A stretch of 64,000 bases of DNA from Laceyella tengchongensis (GCF_900182735.1 NZ_FXTU01000001.1:1-64000), one strand, 5' to 3'. Counted from the first letter of the stretch, positions 1 through 8,811 are shown. Numbers and translations are program-made. The notes: generated by a model not told the origin, from the letters alone.

Positions 1-188
<188 letters not shown>

Positions 189-269
189 AAGGAGCTCTTT
201 CTAGAGCATTATCGATCATTTTCTTGGGTCACGTGACACTCACTCTTTAGTTTTCAGGGAATACGATTA

Positions 270-297
270 AGCTCCAGCTTTAGGCTGGAGCTTTTTT
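270..297 (+). terminator. intrinsic terminator after 16S rRNA
   Basis: Nine-base perfect arms (agctccagc / gctggagct) with a five-base loop are followed directly by a run of six T. It ends the rRNA transcript about 80 bases after the 16S 3' end, so this transcription unit does not reach a 23S gene. Confidence 0.9.
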
Positions 298-358
298 ATG
301 TTGATTATGAGCATTCACCATTGTGATGGAAAGTGGATAAAAAATGCCAACCTGTAGT

Positions 359-952
359 TTATGCTTTCCACAGGCTGGTGAGATGTTCGTATAAGGGTAG
401 GGCGGATGGTAGCGTGTCGGGGATCGCCCAGTTCAGGGAAGACTCTCCGGGGGTATAGGGAATGATGGTGCCGTAGCCTGAGGCTTGAGCCAAGGCGACA
501 CAATCTTCCATCCCCGCAGTTGGGAGGATGCCCATGGTGACTCCTGCGGGCGAAGGGGAGAATTCACATAGTACATAATCGAATGATTTCAGATATTGGC
601 TGGCTAATTGGATGAATAAATCTGTCTCTGATCCCGGTTGCCTGTGGCGAGTTGCATGACTCCCATCAAACCGCCCCCCTCTAATGACCCAAGCCATTCG
701 TTTTTGTGCTTGGGGTTGATGCAGACGAAAAGTAAGCTTGCGTTGTTTCAGCCCATACAACAATGCAAACCATGGCAGATTGCTTAATGGCTTGTGCAAT
801 GTAAGTCGTTTGCCCCACAAGGCCTGCATCGGGTGATGGTATAAGTAGGAAATGGGGGAGGTGACGCTCCATTCCACTTCCGTGACCAATGTGGGATCTT
901 CAGGCAACAGTTGTTGGCAGAGAGTGAGTAACGATTCAGATTGGTATTTCAT
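359..952 (-). CDS. hypothetical protein
   Basis: A 197-residue protein I do not recognise. The ATG at 952 is chosen because it follows a ggtagggggt ribosome binding site; the frame stays open further upstream but has no such site there. The protein has no clear membrane segment or signal peptide, is moderately basic in the middle (KQRKLTFRLHQPQAQKR) and has a glycine-containing stretch near the C terminus. It stands alone, with a hairpin-bearing gap between it and the thioredoxin gene. Its reading frame looks coding by codon choice, but the function is unknown. Confidence 0.7.
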   Translation of the reverse strand: MKYQSESLLTLCQQLLPEDPTLVTEVEWSVTSPISYLYHHPMQALWGKRLTLHKPLSNLPWFALLYGLKQRKLTFRLHQPQAQKRMAWVIRGGRFDGSHATRHRQPGSETDLFIQLASQYLKSFDYVLCEFSPSPAGVTMGILPTAGMEDCVALAQASGYGTIIPYTPGESSLNWAIPDTLPSALPLYEHLTSLWKA

Positions 953-1130
953 CAACAGACCCCCTACCATAAAATATCGAACAAGTGTTCTTATGTTTCC
1001 ATTATAAGGGGAGGAAGATGAAAGGGCAACTCCTTTTTGTGAACAATCGATTAAAGCCATTGGAGGCCTCTTCTATTGCTAGTTTGACCAAAGGGGTTAT
1101 CTTACGCAATGTTCTGATAATAGTGAGCAA

Positions 1131-1167
1131 CCGGTCACTCAGGCCGGAGGGGGCCTGTGGTGACCGG
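1131..1167. repeat. two-tier hairpin without U-run
   Basis: Outer arms ccggtcac/gtgaccgg (8 bp) enclose a small internal loop and inner arms aggcc/ggcct with a six-base loop. There is no T-run on either side, so it is not a standard terminator. It lies in the 953-1245 gap, which otherwise shows no supported gene. Confidence 0.6.
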
Positions 1168-1245
1168 GGGGCAATTGGTGCATCAGGCCATAAGAGGACA
1201 GAGATCGGCGGAGAATAGCATGCTCCCTGCACTTTGCGCAAATAA

Positions 1246-1671
1246 TCAGGAGAGTAGCTTGCCTATTTCGCTGATGATTTGTGGCAGTGGAACGGTCTCA
1301 TCATATCTGCCGTGAATGCGGCCTTGTTGATCGATTAAAACGGTAGTAGGGACAGAGGTAACCCCATAAGCATCGGTTACTTTGGTTCCCTCATCCCGTA
1401 GCACAGGAAATGTGAAAGATGATTGCTTCATAAATGCAACGATGCGATCAGGACTCGCTTCTCTGCCAGTGACATCAATGGTCAAAAATGTAACTTTCGG
1501 GTGTTGCATGGTGCGATACAATACTTCTTTCCTAGGTAGAGCGTCAAGACATGCCGAACACCATGTCACCCAAAATTCGAGCCAGATCAATTGGCCAGCG
1601 TAATGCTCCAAGCGATGGGTTCTCCCTTCTAGATCAAGCAGGGCGAACGAAGGAGCCTGTGGCTTGTCCAT
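1246..1671 (-). CDS. TlpA/ResA-like thioredoxin-fold protein
   Basis: A 141-residue thioredoxin-fold protein. The active site is WCSAC (about residues 37-41) inside the typical FWVTWC context, and the cis-proline is in SVPTTVLID (about residues 105-113), the pattern of the TlpA/ResA/AhpC-TSA redoxin group, which reduce or oxidise disulfides, often outside the cytoplasm. No N-terminal signal or membrane anchor is present, unlike ResA, so it may be cytoplasmic. The start follows a gagggggag site. It begins 12 bases after the EamA transporter gene ends, so the two are probably co-transcribed. The exact substrate cannot be told. Confidence 0.88.
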   Translation of the reverse strand: MDKPQAPSFALLDLEGRTHRLEHYAGQLIWLEFWVTWCSACLDALPRKEVLYRTMQHPKVTFLTIDVTGREASPDRIVAFMKQSSFTFPVLRDEGTKVTDAYGVTSVPTTVLIDQQGRIHGRYDETVPLPQIISEIGKLLS

Positions 1672-1683
1672 AGAAACTCCCCC

Positions 1684-2529
1684 TCACATCCGAATCAAGA
1701 TCAACCCAGCAAACAACAAGAGTAAGCAAAGGCGTTGCATCCATGATAAGCGCTCGCGGTATATCAAGATCGACAGCAGTGCGACAACCAAACTGTTGGT
1801 GGCGAAAATGGGAGCGATGATACTTGCCGGCCCTTTTGACAAAGCGATGGAATAGATTTGCAATCCAGCGAACGAGAACACGCCTGCGCCAAGACCCCAC
1901 CACCAGCCGATTGCCCGGGTTCGTGGTGGCTCGGGGCGGTCGCGCAGGATGCTGATGCCAAACCAAGCGATTCCCACCACATAGCTGACGAATAAGATGG
2001 TGGCGCCTGGCAGGTGAAGCTCTTCCGTGATTTTGAGACCGCCATTGCGCAAGAAAAAGAGGAGCGTTGCTGTTAACACCAATCCATACCATGAGATATT
2101 GCGGATGCGTAAGTTTTCGTTGGGGTCAATCGGCAACAGGGAAATCGCGGCCACCAGCAGAATCACGCCGATCATCTCAGTCCAAGAGATGGTTTCCTGA
2201 TACAACAAGATCGACATGATGACAGTGAGCAAGATGTTGCTGTTCGTCAAAGGAGCGGTCAAACTAGCGGGTCCCACTTCTAGCGCCTTCATGAACAACA
2301 GATTGCCTGCGGCGGAACCGATGCCGATCACTAATCCGAATAACACCACGGGCCAAGTGAACAACGTCGCCCCCGTGTGCAACATCCACCACAAAAAACC
2401 CATAGCCCCGCTGACATATAAGCCAAGCAGCAGATAATTGTTGGATCCTTTATGGTGGGAACTGATTTTCATCATGAAACCCGCCAAGCCGAAGGTGAGC
2501 GAGCTGAACAGTGCAAGTATGAACCACAT
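1684..2529 (-). CDS. EamA/DMT-family transporter
   Basis: A 281-residue protein with about ten hydrophobic segments arranged as two repeated halves, each starting with a lysine-poor helix and a conserved Pro/Gly pattern (for example PLTNSNILLTVIMS and PIFATNSLVVALLSIL). This is the drug/metabolite transporter (EamA) architecture, whose members export or import small metabolites across the inner membrane. Start at 2529 (MWFILALF) is preferred over the open frame upstream because an aaagga site precedes it and the membrane region begins there. Probable operon with the downstream thioredoxin gene. Substrate unknown. Confidence 0.9.
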   Translation of the reverse strand: MWFILALFSSLTFGLAGFMMKISSHHKGSNNYLLLGLYVSGAMGFLWWMLHTGATLFTWPVVLFGLVIGIGSAAGNLLFMKALEVGPASLTAPLTNSNILLTVIMSILLYQETISWTEMIGVILLVAAISLLPIDPNENLRIRNISWYGLVLTATLLFFLRNGGLKITEELHLPGATILFVSYVVGIAWFGISILRDRPEPPRTRAIGWWWGLGAGVFSFAGLQIYSIALSKGPASIIAPIFATNSLVVALLSILIYRERLSWMQRLCLLLLFAGLILIRM

Positions 2530-2748
2530 GGAGCGATATTCCTTTCTGTGTCGGTTCGTGTCAATGATAATGCCGTTGCTTGCGACAACGATTCCATGAT
2601 AACGTGACTCATTTATCACGTCTACCAGTAGGAGACTCCTTCTTATTCTTATATTTGGGGGCGGCAAATATTTGCCCACCGGGCGGGAGTTGACAACCCC
2701 TAGGGTGGACAGGCATGCTTAAAGATAAAAAAGAGTGGGGGAAAGAAC

Positions 2749-3444
2749 GTGCAAACCATAGATGAGTTGTTGCAAGAAGCATACGATTTGGTCGGTCAGC
2801 GGCTACCGAAAGAAACGTTTAGGGATGCGGAACATCCGAACAACCGCCTGTTAATCGGGGTCACCTGTCTGCGGGTCGGGGCGGTGAATGTAGCTTACCG
2901 CTTGTTTGAATCGATTGCGCAGGAAGGGCCGAAGGAGAATGCCAACCATCACTTCGCTTATGTGCGGAGTTTGGTGGAGATGGCTGAAATCGATGCTGAA
3001 AACGAACGCTACTCGCAGGCGGCTGAACATATGGCCACGGCGTTGGCCGAGTATCCCGAATCGATGGGATATATGATGAGCAGAGTTCATCTGGAAGTGT
3101 ATTTGACTTATTACCAATATCAAGCGGGCAGAAAAGACGAAGCGCTGTCGAGTATCGCTGCGCTCTGCGCGCGTGAGGAGCAAGCATTTCGGGAGATGGA
3201 GCCCAGTGATGCGAAGGCATTGGTGGGCCCCGGCTTGTGTTATGCATTGCATCAGTGGGCCTTGTTCTATGCGATGGAGGGCGAGTGGGACCGCGCATAT
3301 GAAAAAGCGAACAGCATGATTCCGTACGCTACTTCCGTCGACGAAGCCGGCGTGGAGCAAGCAGAGCGGTTGTATCGGGAAGGAAATGGAGAGGCGGCTA
3401 TGAACCGCTTGATTGAAGCGGTACGATATCGCGATGGAGAATGA
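2749..3444 (+). CDS. TPR-like helical protein
   Basis: A 231-residue acidic, wholly helical protein with a GTG start behind gtgggggaaag. Alternating small and aromatic residues in paired helices (AVNVAYRLFESIAQEG, YSQAAEHMATALAEYP, WDRAYEKANSMIPYA) are typical of tetratricopeptide-type repeats, which act as protein-binding scaffolds. It has no HTH domain and no signal. It lies 15 bases before the DUF1802 gene, so the two are probably one operon. Partner unknown. Confidence 0.75.
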   Translation: MQTIDELLQEAYDLVGQRLPKETFRDAEHPNNRLLIGVTCLRVGAVNVAYRLFESIAQEGPKENANHHFAYVRSLVEMAEIDAENERYSQAAEHMATALAEYPESMGYMMSRVHLEVYLTYYQYQAGRKDEALSSIAALCAREEQAFREMEPSDAKALVGPGLCYALHQWALFYAMEGEWDRAYEKANSMIPYATSVDEAGVEQAERLYREGNGEAAMNRLIEAVRYRDGE

Positions 3445-3459
3445 GAAAGGGGGAGCAAC

Positions 3460-4044
3460 ATGGCGGCGGGGATCATTGCAGAGACCACGGTGGGTTTGAA
3501 AGATTGGACGGTAGCTGTTGAAGCGTTGGGTTCCGGTAAGCAAATACTGGTCATGCGCAAAGGGGGCATTGCCGAGGAGACACGCCATTTTACCGTCCAA
3601 AGTGATCGGTTTTATTTGTTTCCGGCATATGAACATCAGAAAGAAGAGCTGTTGAAGCCCCAATATCAGGGAGGAATCGCAGAAACCCGCAAGGAGTGGA
3701 CGGATGGGCAACAAATGGTGACCATCAAATATTTCGCCGTATTGCATGAGGATATCGAAGTGCGCGAAGAAGAAGTGTTACTGCGCTTGTCCCCCTATCA
3801 TATCTGGAATGACCGGTTTGCGACGGAGCGGTTGAAGTGGAAGAAGAAACACCCGCTGCACGTGTTGCTGTTGCGAGTGTACAAACTGGAACAGCCCTTT
3901 GCCATTCCAGTTCGCGATGCGTATTTTGGATGCAAATCGTGGCATCAATTGCCGGAAGAGCTGCGCGGATTGAAAGGAGTTCCCGTTTTGTCGGATGAGG
4001 CGTTTGAAAGCGAAGTGAAAGTGATTAAAGCCGCATTGGCTTAA
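3460..4044 (+). CDS. DUF1802 family protein
   Basis: A 194-residue protein that matches the DUF1802 pattern as I know it: an N-terminal LMRKGGIAEE-like KGGI.E segment, then RFYLFPAYEHQ (about residues 50-60) and a C-terminal domain ending in an aspartate-rich region. Family function is not established. The ATG has a gaaagggggagcaac site. It follows the TPR-like gene closely and is closed by a strong hairpin terminator. Confidence 0.85.
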   Translation: MAAGIIAETTVGLKDWTVAVEALGSGKQILVMRKGGIAEETRHFTVQSDRFYLFPAYEHQKEELLKPQYQGGIAETRKEWTDGQQMVTIKYFAVLHEDIEVREEEVLLRLSPYHIWNDRFATERLKWKKKHPLHVLLLRVYKLEQPFAIPVRDAYFGCKSWHQLPEELRGLKGVPVLSDEAFESEVKVIKAALA

Positions 4045-4072
4045 GCTTTTCTTTTGTTGGCAACTACATGAA

Positions 4073-4104
4073 AACGGACTCCAGATTGGCGGAGTCCGTT
4101 TTTT
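4073..4104. terminator. bidirectional terminator
   Basis: Ten-base perfect arms (aacggactcc / ggagtccgtt) with an eight-base loop and T-runs usable on both strands. It lies between the DUF1802 gene and the convergent small gene whose stop codon begins at 4103. Confidence 0.88.
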
Positions 4105-4384
4105 AGGCGTTTTGTAAGGAGTTTACTTGATTTTCAAATTCAAGCAACAGTTCTTCCAAAGTCATTTGGTTTTCCAAATACAACTGAACCAGCTCGAGGA
4201 AAAGGGTGTTTTTGTCCTCTGGCAGATTCAAGGTTTCCAAAAGCTCGTTGAATGGGTCAAAATCACGAGCTAAGATATGTATGCTGTTTGATTGAAATAA
4301 GGTTTCCAACTGACTTGTCTTATGATAAATATCTTTGACCATTTTAAGTATAATGCCGATGAGGTGTTTTTTTTGTTGATCCAT
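4103..4384 (-). CDS. hypothetical small helical protein
   Basis: A 93-residue acidic protein, likely all-helical, with leucine-rich heptad-like spacing in the C-terminal half (LVQLYLENQMTLEELLLEF), which suggests a coiled coil or dimer. The ATG follows aaagggag. I do not recognise the family. It ends inside the shared terminator and stands alone in its transcription unit. Confidence 0.65.
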   Translation of the reverse strand: MDQQKKHLIGIILKMVKDIYHKTSQLETLFQSNSIHILARDFDPFNELLETLNLPEDKNTLFLELVQLYLENQMTLEELLLEFENQVNSLQNA

Positions 4385-4496
4385 TCTAACTCCCTTTCTT
4401 CTTTCTTTATAATGGTACTAAAAGGTATTATAACAGATTAAATTGAATTTCTGCACTTGATTTCGGTTAACTTGCCAATTAGGAGGGGTTCAATCC

Positions 4497-5486
4497 ATGA
4501 AAGCAGTCGTGATCAAAGAAAAGGGCGGGGCGGAGCAATTAGAGATTAAAGAAATTGCCAAACCCACATGCAAAGAAGATGAATTACTCGTTCGTGTGAA
4601 AGCGACCGCCGTGAACCGCGCCGATATCGCCCAACGGGAAGGCGCATATCCGCCGCCTCCTGGGGCGAGTTCCATCTTGGGGTTGGAGTTGGCCGGGATT
4701 GTGGAGGAAGTGGGGGAGGCATGCCAGGACAGATGGTCGGTAGGAGACCGAGTGTTTGGACTGCTGTCGGGCGGGGGGTATGCGGAATATGCCGTGTTGC
4801 CCGGTGTGTTGGCGCTCCCAATTCCGGAGTCGTTATCTTTTGAAGAAGCGGCCGCCATTCCCGAAGTGTTTTTGACCGCATATCAGTGCTTATTTTGGAT
4901 CGGGCGTCTGCAAAAAGGGGAAAAGGTGTTGATTCACGCTGGCGCCAGCGGGGTGGGTACAGCAGCGATCCAGTTGGCGCGGGCGGTTGGGGCCGAGGCG
5001 TTGGTCACCGTCGGTTCGGAGGAAAAGCGGGATTTCTGCCTGCGCTTGGGAGCCAAACACGCTTTCAATTACCGCGAAGGGGATTTTTCCGACAAAGTGC
5101 TAGAAGCTACCGATGGACAGGGCGTTGACGTGGTATTGGATTTTGTGGGTGCCCCTTATTGGCAACAAAACCTGAGTGTGCTGAAGATGGATGGCCGTTT
5201 GGTCTTCATCAGTGCGTTGGGTGGTACCAAGCTGGACCAAGCTTCGATTGGCGCTATATTGGGCAAGCGCTTGACAATTACCGGCACGACTCTGCGCTCC
5301 CGTTCATTGGCGTACAAAGAAGCACTAAACCGTGATTTCGCTTCGTTCGCGCTCCCCCGGTTGGTCAGCGGAGAATTAAAGCCAGTCATTGATACTATCT
5401 ATCCGTTGTCAGAAGTGCAAGAAGCCCACCGCTATATGGAACTGAATAAGAACAAAGGCAAGATTGTGTTGCGAATAGAAGATTGA
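4497..5486 (+). CDS. NAD(P)H quinone oxidoreductase, zinc-independent MDR family
   Basis: A 329-residue medium-chain dehydrogenase/reductase. It has the quinone-oxidoreductase opening (MKAVVIKEKGGAEQLE), the GroES-like domain with AVNRADIAQREGAYPPPPG, and the nucleotide-binding motif HAGASGVGTAAIQLARA (about residues 145-160). The catalytic zinc ligands of alcohol dehydrogenases are missing, as expected for the QOR/PIG3 group that reduces quinones or enones with NADPH. Length is normal. Strong aggagggg site before the ATG. It has its own terminator and appears monocistronic. Confidence 0.92.
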   Translation: MKAVVIKEKGGAEQLEIKEIAKPTCKEDELLVRVKATAVNRADIAQREGAYPPPPGASSILGLELAGIVEEVGEACQDRWSVGDRVFGLLSGGGYAEYAVLPGVLALPIPESLSFEEAAAIPEVFLTAYQCLFWIGRLQKGEKVLIHAGASGVGTAAIQLARAVGAEALVTVGSEEKRDFCLRLGAKHAFNYREGDFSDKVLEATDGQGVDVVLDFVGAPYWQQNLSVLKMDGRLVFISALGGTKLDQASIGAILGKRLTITGTTLRSRSLAYKEALNRDFASFALPRLVSGELKPVIDTIYPLSEVQEAHRYMELNKNKGKIVLRIED

Positions 5487-5508
5487 TTTGGTTCCTTCGC
5501 TTGCTCCG

Positions 5509-5557
5509 TGCAAACAGGTGCCCCTGATCCTTGTGGTCTCCTGTTTGCATTTTTTTT
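5509..5557 (+). terminator. intrinsic terminator
   Basis: Arms tgcaaacagg / cctgtttgca (10 bp, perfect) with a 21-base loop and a run of eight T. It closes the quinone oxidoreductase gene. Confidence 0.85.
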
Positions 5558-5629
5558 CCGGAAAGAGAGAAACTAGGGTAGACACCCTACGGTTTCATCA
5601 GGGTCATCTTGGATCAGGAGGTGGCAAGC

Positions 5630-5980
5630 ATGGTGGAGCGAGGAATTGAACAAGCGCTACATGAATACAAGGAAGGACTTGGCCGGTTGGCGAAGCATCT
5701 TCCTGAAGTGGCGCACGCTTATAATCAGTTTACTGGGGCTTGCTTCAGTGAAGGTGCCTTGTCCCTGAAGGAGAAGCATCTCATCGCGTTGGCGCTGGGC
5801 GTGTTCTCCAATGACGAATACTGCATCGTTTATCACACCAAAGGTGCGGTGGACAATGGGGCGAGCGAACAAGAAGTGTTGGAAGCGGCTGGAGTGAGTG
5901 CCGCGTTTGGGGGCGGCATGGCGATGTCCCAAGCGGTAACGGTTCTGCTTGAGGCGCTTGATGAATTGAAAGGAAAATGA
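5630..5980 (+). CDS. carboxymuconolactone decarboxylase / AhpD-like protein
   Basis: A 116-residue protein of the CMD/AhpD fold: helical, with LKEKHLIALALGVFS then the active-site segment EYCIVYHTKGAV and a C-terminal GGGMAMSQAVTVL helix. AhpD enzymes use CxxCxxxH as a peroxidase-linked disulfide centre. Here only the second cysteine and the histidine remain; the first position is Asp (NDEYC), so classical AhpD disulfide chemistry is unlikely and another or lost activity is possible. Start at 5630 is set by an aggaggtgg site; the frame is open 21 bases further upstream. Monocistronic, with its own terminator. Confidence 0.87.
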   Translation: MVERGIEQALHEYKEGLGRLAKHLPEVAHAYNQFTGACFSEGALSLKEKHLIALALGVFSNDEYCIVYHTKGAVDNGASEQEVLEAAGVSAAFGGGMAMSQAVTVLLEALDELKGK

Positions 5981-5988
5981 GTGGATTG

Positions 5989-6025
5989 ATCCGGTTTCGG
6001 TATGGAACCGGATTGATCATTTTTA
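5989..6025 (+). terminator. intrinsic terminator
   Basis: Arms atccggtt / aaccggat around a nine-base loop, followed after a few bases by a T-rich tract. It closes the CMD-family gene. Confidence 0.7.
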
Positions 6026-6177
6026 TTCATATAAAAATATGTTAACAAGAAAAGTTTTGTTGCGCTTTTACAATTAACAGGGGAGGTTTATAAAATTTAA
6101 AAAAACAACAACAATTCGAGAAAGTCGGTTGATGTTATGGTAGGATTATTAACTTTTTTAAAATAGAGAAATGCTTG

Positions 6178-6206
6178 TTGACAAGGGGGAAAGTCCAGAG
6201 TACGAT
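6178..6206 (+). promoter_or_regulatory. sigma-A type promoter for cbpB
   Basis: A perfect -35 box TTGACA is separated by 17 bases from TACGAT, a good -10 box. It faces the CBS-domain gene and would give a leader of about 165 bases. The preceding 6026-6177 stretch is AT-rich and shows no gene. Confidence 0.7.
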
Positions 6207-6212
6207 GGGAAA

Positions 6213-6380
6213 GGAATTGCGCATACACAAAAATGGCTCCAAATCGGTTTAAGTTTAGCCATATTGGGGAATAAGGGCTTCCGGGAGAATGAATTAGCAA
6301 GGAGAAGCCCGGGGCGTTCCGTGTTGAGCTACTCTATGGTAGTTTGCGTTTGATTACCGAGAGTAAGGGAGTTTGAGCAC
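6213..6380 (+). other. long 5' leader with a hairpin
   Basis: The region between the promoter and the CBS gene has no convincing ORF. It contains a stem gggcttc / gaagccc (about 6273-6313) spanning a roughly 24-base loop, and a long purine-rich tail up to the ribosome binding site. I could not match it to a known riboswitch class; the c-di-AMP (ydaO) consensus is not visible. Confidence 0.4.
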
Positions 6381-6857
6381 ATGCTAAAACGAGATCAAGC
6401 CGGCTATTTGTTTGAACGCAAGATTACCCCTTTCATCATTCCGAAAGAGCAAGTGGTAGTCGTTGATCCGGATTGGTCACTGGAAAGGGCGCTTCTAGTA
6501 TTGACACGCAAGGGGACGAATTCGGTTCCTGTGATCAATAAGGTGGGTCAAGTAGAGGGTCTGATCAGCAAAACAGAAATACTTGATTTCATGTTTAAAA
6601 TCAGCCAAGGAAATGAAATTGACTTCAGCCAACTTAGCAAGTATAAAGTGCAGGAAGCGATGAACAAAAACCATTCTGGCATTCTGGCCAACTCGATTTT
6701 TTCATTCGCCTTTGAGGTGTTGATCAATCGATCATATATTCCCATCATTGATATAAAAGGGATGTTTGTGGGGATTTTGACCAGAAAGGTCATGATGGAA
6801 CAAGTGATTGAATATTTCAAAGAAGAATATATGAATACAGTGGCAGATCAAATTTAA
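6381..6857 (+). CDS. cbpB: cyclic-di-AMP-binding CBS-domain protein
   Basis: A 158-residue protein made of two CBS motifs: ALLVLTRKGTNSVPVINKVG (about residues 38-57) followed by VEGLISKTEILD, and FEVLINRSYIPIIDIKGM with VGILTRKVMMEQV. Size and pattern match CbpB/DarB/YkuL of Firmicutes, a small stand-alone CBS protein that in Bacillus and Listeria binds cyclic di-AMP and, when apo, stimulates the stringent-response enzyme Rel. The N-terminal TPFIIPKEQV and the TRKV segment near the C terminus fit that family. Assignment rests on pattern and length only. It is preceded by a long leader and closed by a terminator. Confidence 0.82.
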   Translation: MLKRDQAGYLFERKITPFIIPKEQVVVVDPDWSLERALLVLTRKGTNSVPVINKVGQVEGLISKTEILDFMFKISQGNEIDFSQLSKYKVQEAMNKNHSGILANSIFSFAFEVLINRSYIPIIDIKGMFVGILTRKVMMEQVIEYFKEEYMNTVADQI

Positions 6858-6891
6858 CGTTTAAAAGACCCGGAGTTAAGATGGGGGAAAG

Positions 6892-6925
6892 GAAAACCGC
6901 TCCAATTTGATTGGGCGGTTTTCTC
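6892..6925 (+). terminator. intrinsic terminator after cbpB
   Basis: Inverted arms gaaaaccgc / gcggttttc with a loop that extends the pairing (ccaa / ttgg), ending in a T-rich stretch. Confidence 0.8.
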
Positions 6926-7001
6926 TGATCTGCGGCATGTTTTTCTACATAAAGAAAATAAAAAGAATAAACATAAAAAATAATAAGTACCATGCGTTTG
7001 T

Positions 7002-7553
7002 TCAGTTTTTCACTTCCACAAACAGGTCATTCAACAGTTGATGCTGATGGCACTGCTGGAAAAACTGGCTCAATTCTTGCCAAAGAGCAGCTTCTTGTTG
7101 CCGTTCAGTGATTTGCGCAGTCAATTTGACGTATTGTAGCCACCCAAAGAAGGAGAAGGGGATGAATGGAAAAGAAAAGTCCTCTTTATAACAAGACATC
7201 AAGATGGGTTCCAACTCGCGGTAAGCACTTTTCAGAATGGTGATTTCAAGCGTTTCCGGTAGTTTCGCTGCGGCGTGTACCAAGGGGCGCTGTTTTTTCC
7301 AAATGTGGAGCATGCGTTTTTTTAGGAAGCTGTTGCGGTATCTGTCTTGATCCTTCGAATCGAGCGGGACGCGAAAAGAAGGTTTATTTTCACGCGCCTT
7401 GTTTTCATAAAAAAAGGATCGTTCAGACTTCTTGTAGGGGTCGGCACTCAACGCTGCTGAAGAGGTTTTTTTGCTTAAAAAATCAACCGGTGAAGCAATA
7501 GATTTCAAAATGGAAAGATGGCCTCTCGACAATAGCATATTGTTTTTTTCCAT
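7002..7553 (-). CDS. hypothetical protein
   Basis: A 183-residue protein not recognised. The N-terminal third is polar and probably disordered; from about residue 75 on it is helical (KKRMLHIWKKQRPLVHAAAKLPETLE) with an aromatic segment FPFIPFSFFGWLQY. No signal peptide. A strong taggaggaatagtt site precedes the ATG. It is transcribed divergently from the CPBP protease gene across a 354-base AT-rich gap. Confidence 0.65.
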   Translation of the reverse strand: MEKNNMLLSRGHLSILKSIASPVDFLSKKTSSAALSADPYKKSERSFFYENKARENKPSFRVPLDSKDQDRYRNSFLKKRMLHIWKKQRPLVHAAAKLPETLEITILKSAYRELEPILMSCYKEDFSFPFIPFSFFGWLQYVKLTAQITERQQEAALWQELSQFFQQCHQHQLLNDLFVEVKN

Positions 7554-7907
7554 AACTATTCCTCCTACAAGTGCACTTCTGCATCAGACGAACAAGTGGT
7601 AAAAAATAAAAAAACGAATGAAGACAGAATAAAATGATAAAAAAGATGAAAGGCGTTCAAATCGCGCCTTCTATAGAATATTCTGCCTTAAAAATGTGTT
7701 TTAAGCAAGTGAATATCAGCTGAATTTCGCCTGATATTTGAACAATTCTTAGATATTTTTTCAGTAAGGTTTGTCTATTTTCGTAATATAATGTAAAATG
7801 TATGCGGCCTAAAATGTGGTTTGTGAACGTCTCATCATAGTATTTCCGTATGCAACGGGAAAATTCCTGTTTTCCCTAAAATTAGGAGAGCGAGGGAATC
7901 GGTTATA
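7554..7907. other. AT-rich divergent intergenic region
   Basis: No gene is visible. The region holds a TATAAT box near 7786 facing the CPBP gene but no well-placed -35 box, and short inverted repeats. It must carry the promoters of both flanking genes. Confidence 0.5.
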
Positions 7908-8717
7908 GTGAAAATATTGGAATTTATAGGGAAGCTGTTGTTGCTGATTGGTTTGGCAACTGTTTTTTCTATGCCGTTTATGCTGAACACCGGCAATGCG
8001 AACCTCAGCCTCGCCTGGCAGGATGTCGCTCTCATCCTAGCGGTTTTCTCCATGTATGGGCTATTTGAGAGGCGCCGGGGTTGGAAGCTCGGCTTGGGGC
8101 AACGATGTGGATGGGTGCGATTTGCCGAAGGGGCCGGGCTCGGTATTGCGCTGATCAGCATGGTAGTGCTGATGATCTTTGTGTTCGGGGGAGCCCAGAT
8201 CATGGAAGCGCGATTTACGCCTACGGTATTGCAGAGTGCATGGCAAACGTTAATTTTGTTCCTGTTGGTGGGATTGTCGGAAGAATTGATGTCCCGCGGG
8301 TATGTACAAGGCTTGCTTCGTCATCGGTTTAACAAGTGGGTGGCATGGAGTGTTTCGGCGCTTGTCTTCGCTCTGCTTCACGGGTTCAACCCTGGGGTTT
8401 GGAGCCACGGATTTCCTATCCTAAACCTCATTTTGGTGGGAGTGCTACTCAGCGTCTATCGGGATGTGTCGGGCGGATTGTGGGCGCCCATCGGCTTTCA
8501 CTTCACGTGGAATTTTTTCCAAGGTCCTGTATACGGATTTAAGGTGTCTGGGTTGGAAATGCAGTCGTTTTTGCAAACCAGGTCGCAAGGCGGGACATTT
8601 TTGTCGGGTGGTGCATTTGGCCCGGAAGGGAGTGTCGCATGTACGGTCGTTTTGCTAGCGGCTACATCATGGTTCATCTGGAGAGAACGAAATACACAAA
8701 CCGCGGTGCTATCATAA
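7908..8717 (+). CDS. CPBP family intramembrane glutamic protease
   Basis: A 269-residue multi-pass membrane protein. Conserved CPBP (Abi, Rce1-like) motifs are present in order: EELMSRGYVQGLL (about residues 125-137, the EExxxR catalytic pair), FALLHGFNPG (FxxxH) and FHFTWNFFQG (HxxxN). These are the glutamate and histidine residues of intramembrane metal-independent glutamic proteases, used in CAAX processing, bacteriocin self-immunity or maturation. GTG start behind an agcgaggg site. Terminator overlaps its 3' end. No bacteriocin gene is seen next to it. Confidence 0.9.
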   Translation: MKILEFIGKLLLLIGLATVFSMPFMLNTGNANLSLAWQDVALILAVFSMYGLFERRRGWKLGLGQRCGWVRFAEGAGLGIALISMVVLMIFVFGGAQIMEARFTPTVLQSAWQTLILFLLVGLSEELMSRGYVQGLLRHRFNKWVAWSVSALVFALLHGFNPGVWSHGFPILNLILVGVLLSVYRDVSGGLWAPIGFHFTWNFFQGPVYGFKVSGLEMQSFLQTRSQGGTFLSGGAFGPEGSVACTVVLLAATSWFIWRERNTQTAVLS

Positions 8718-8735
8718 AGCTGCGGTTTTCTTTTT
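8698..8735 (+). terminator. intrinsic terminator
   Basis: Arms aaccgc / gcggtt with a run of T; the upstream arm lies inside the last codons of the CPBP gene. Confidence 0.7.
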
Positions 8736-8811
8736 TTTGACAAATGTGTTAGTGTCGATACGTAAGGACTGCGAAAAAAGCCTCACCGCGATTCCATAGC
8801 TATACCCACGT

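Noticed and set aside
1018..1218. 66-codon plus-strand frame with an aaggggagg site
   Set aside because: It is interrupted by a two-tier hairpin, shows low-complexity composition and no similarity I recognise; the site alone is not enough.
6183..6215. Similarity of ggaaagtcc to RNase P RNA
   Set aside because: The short match is isolated; the other conserved RNase P segments are missing.
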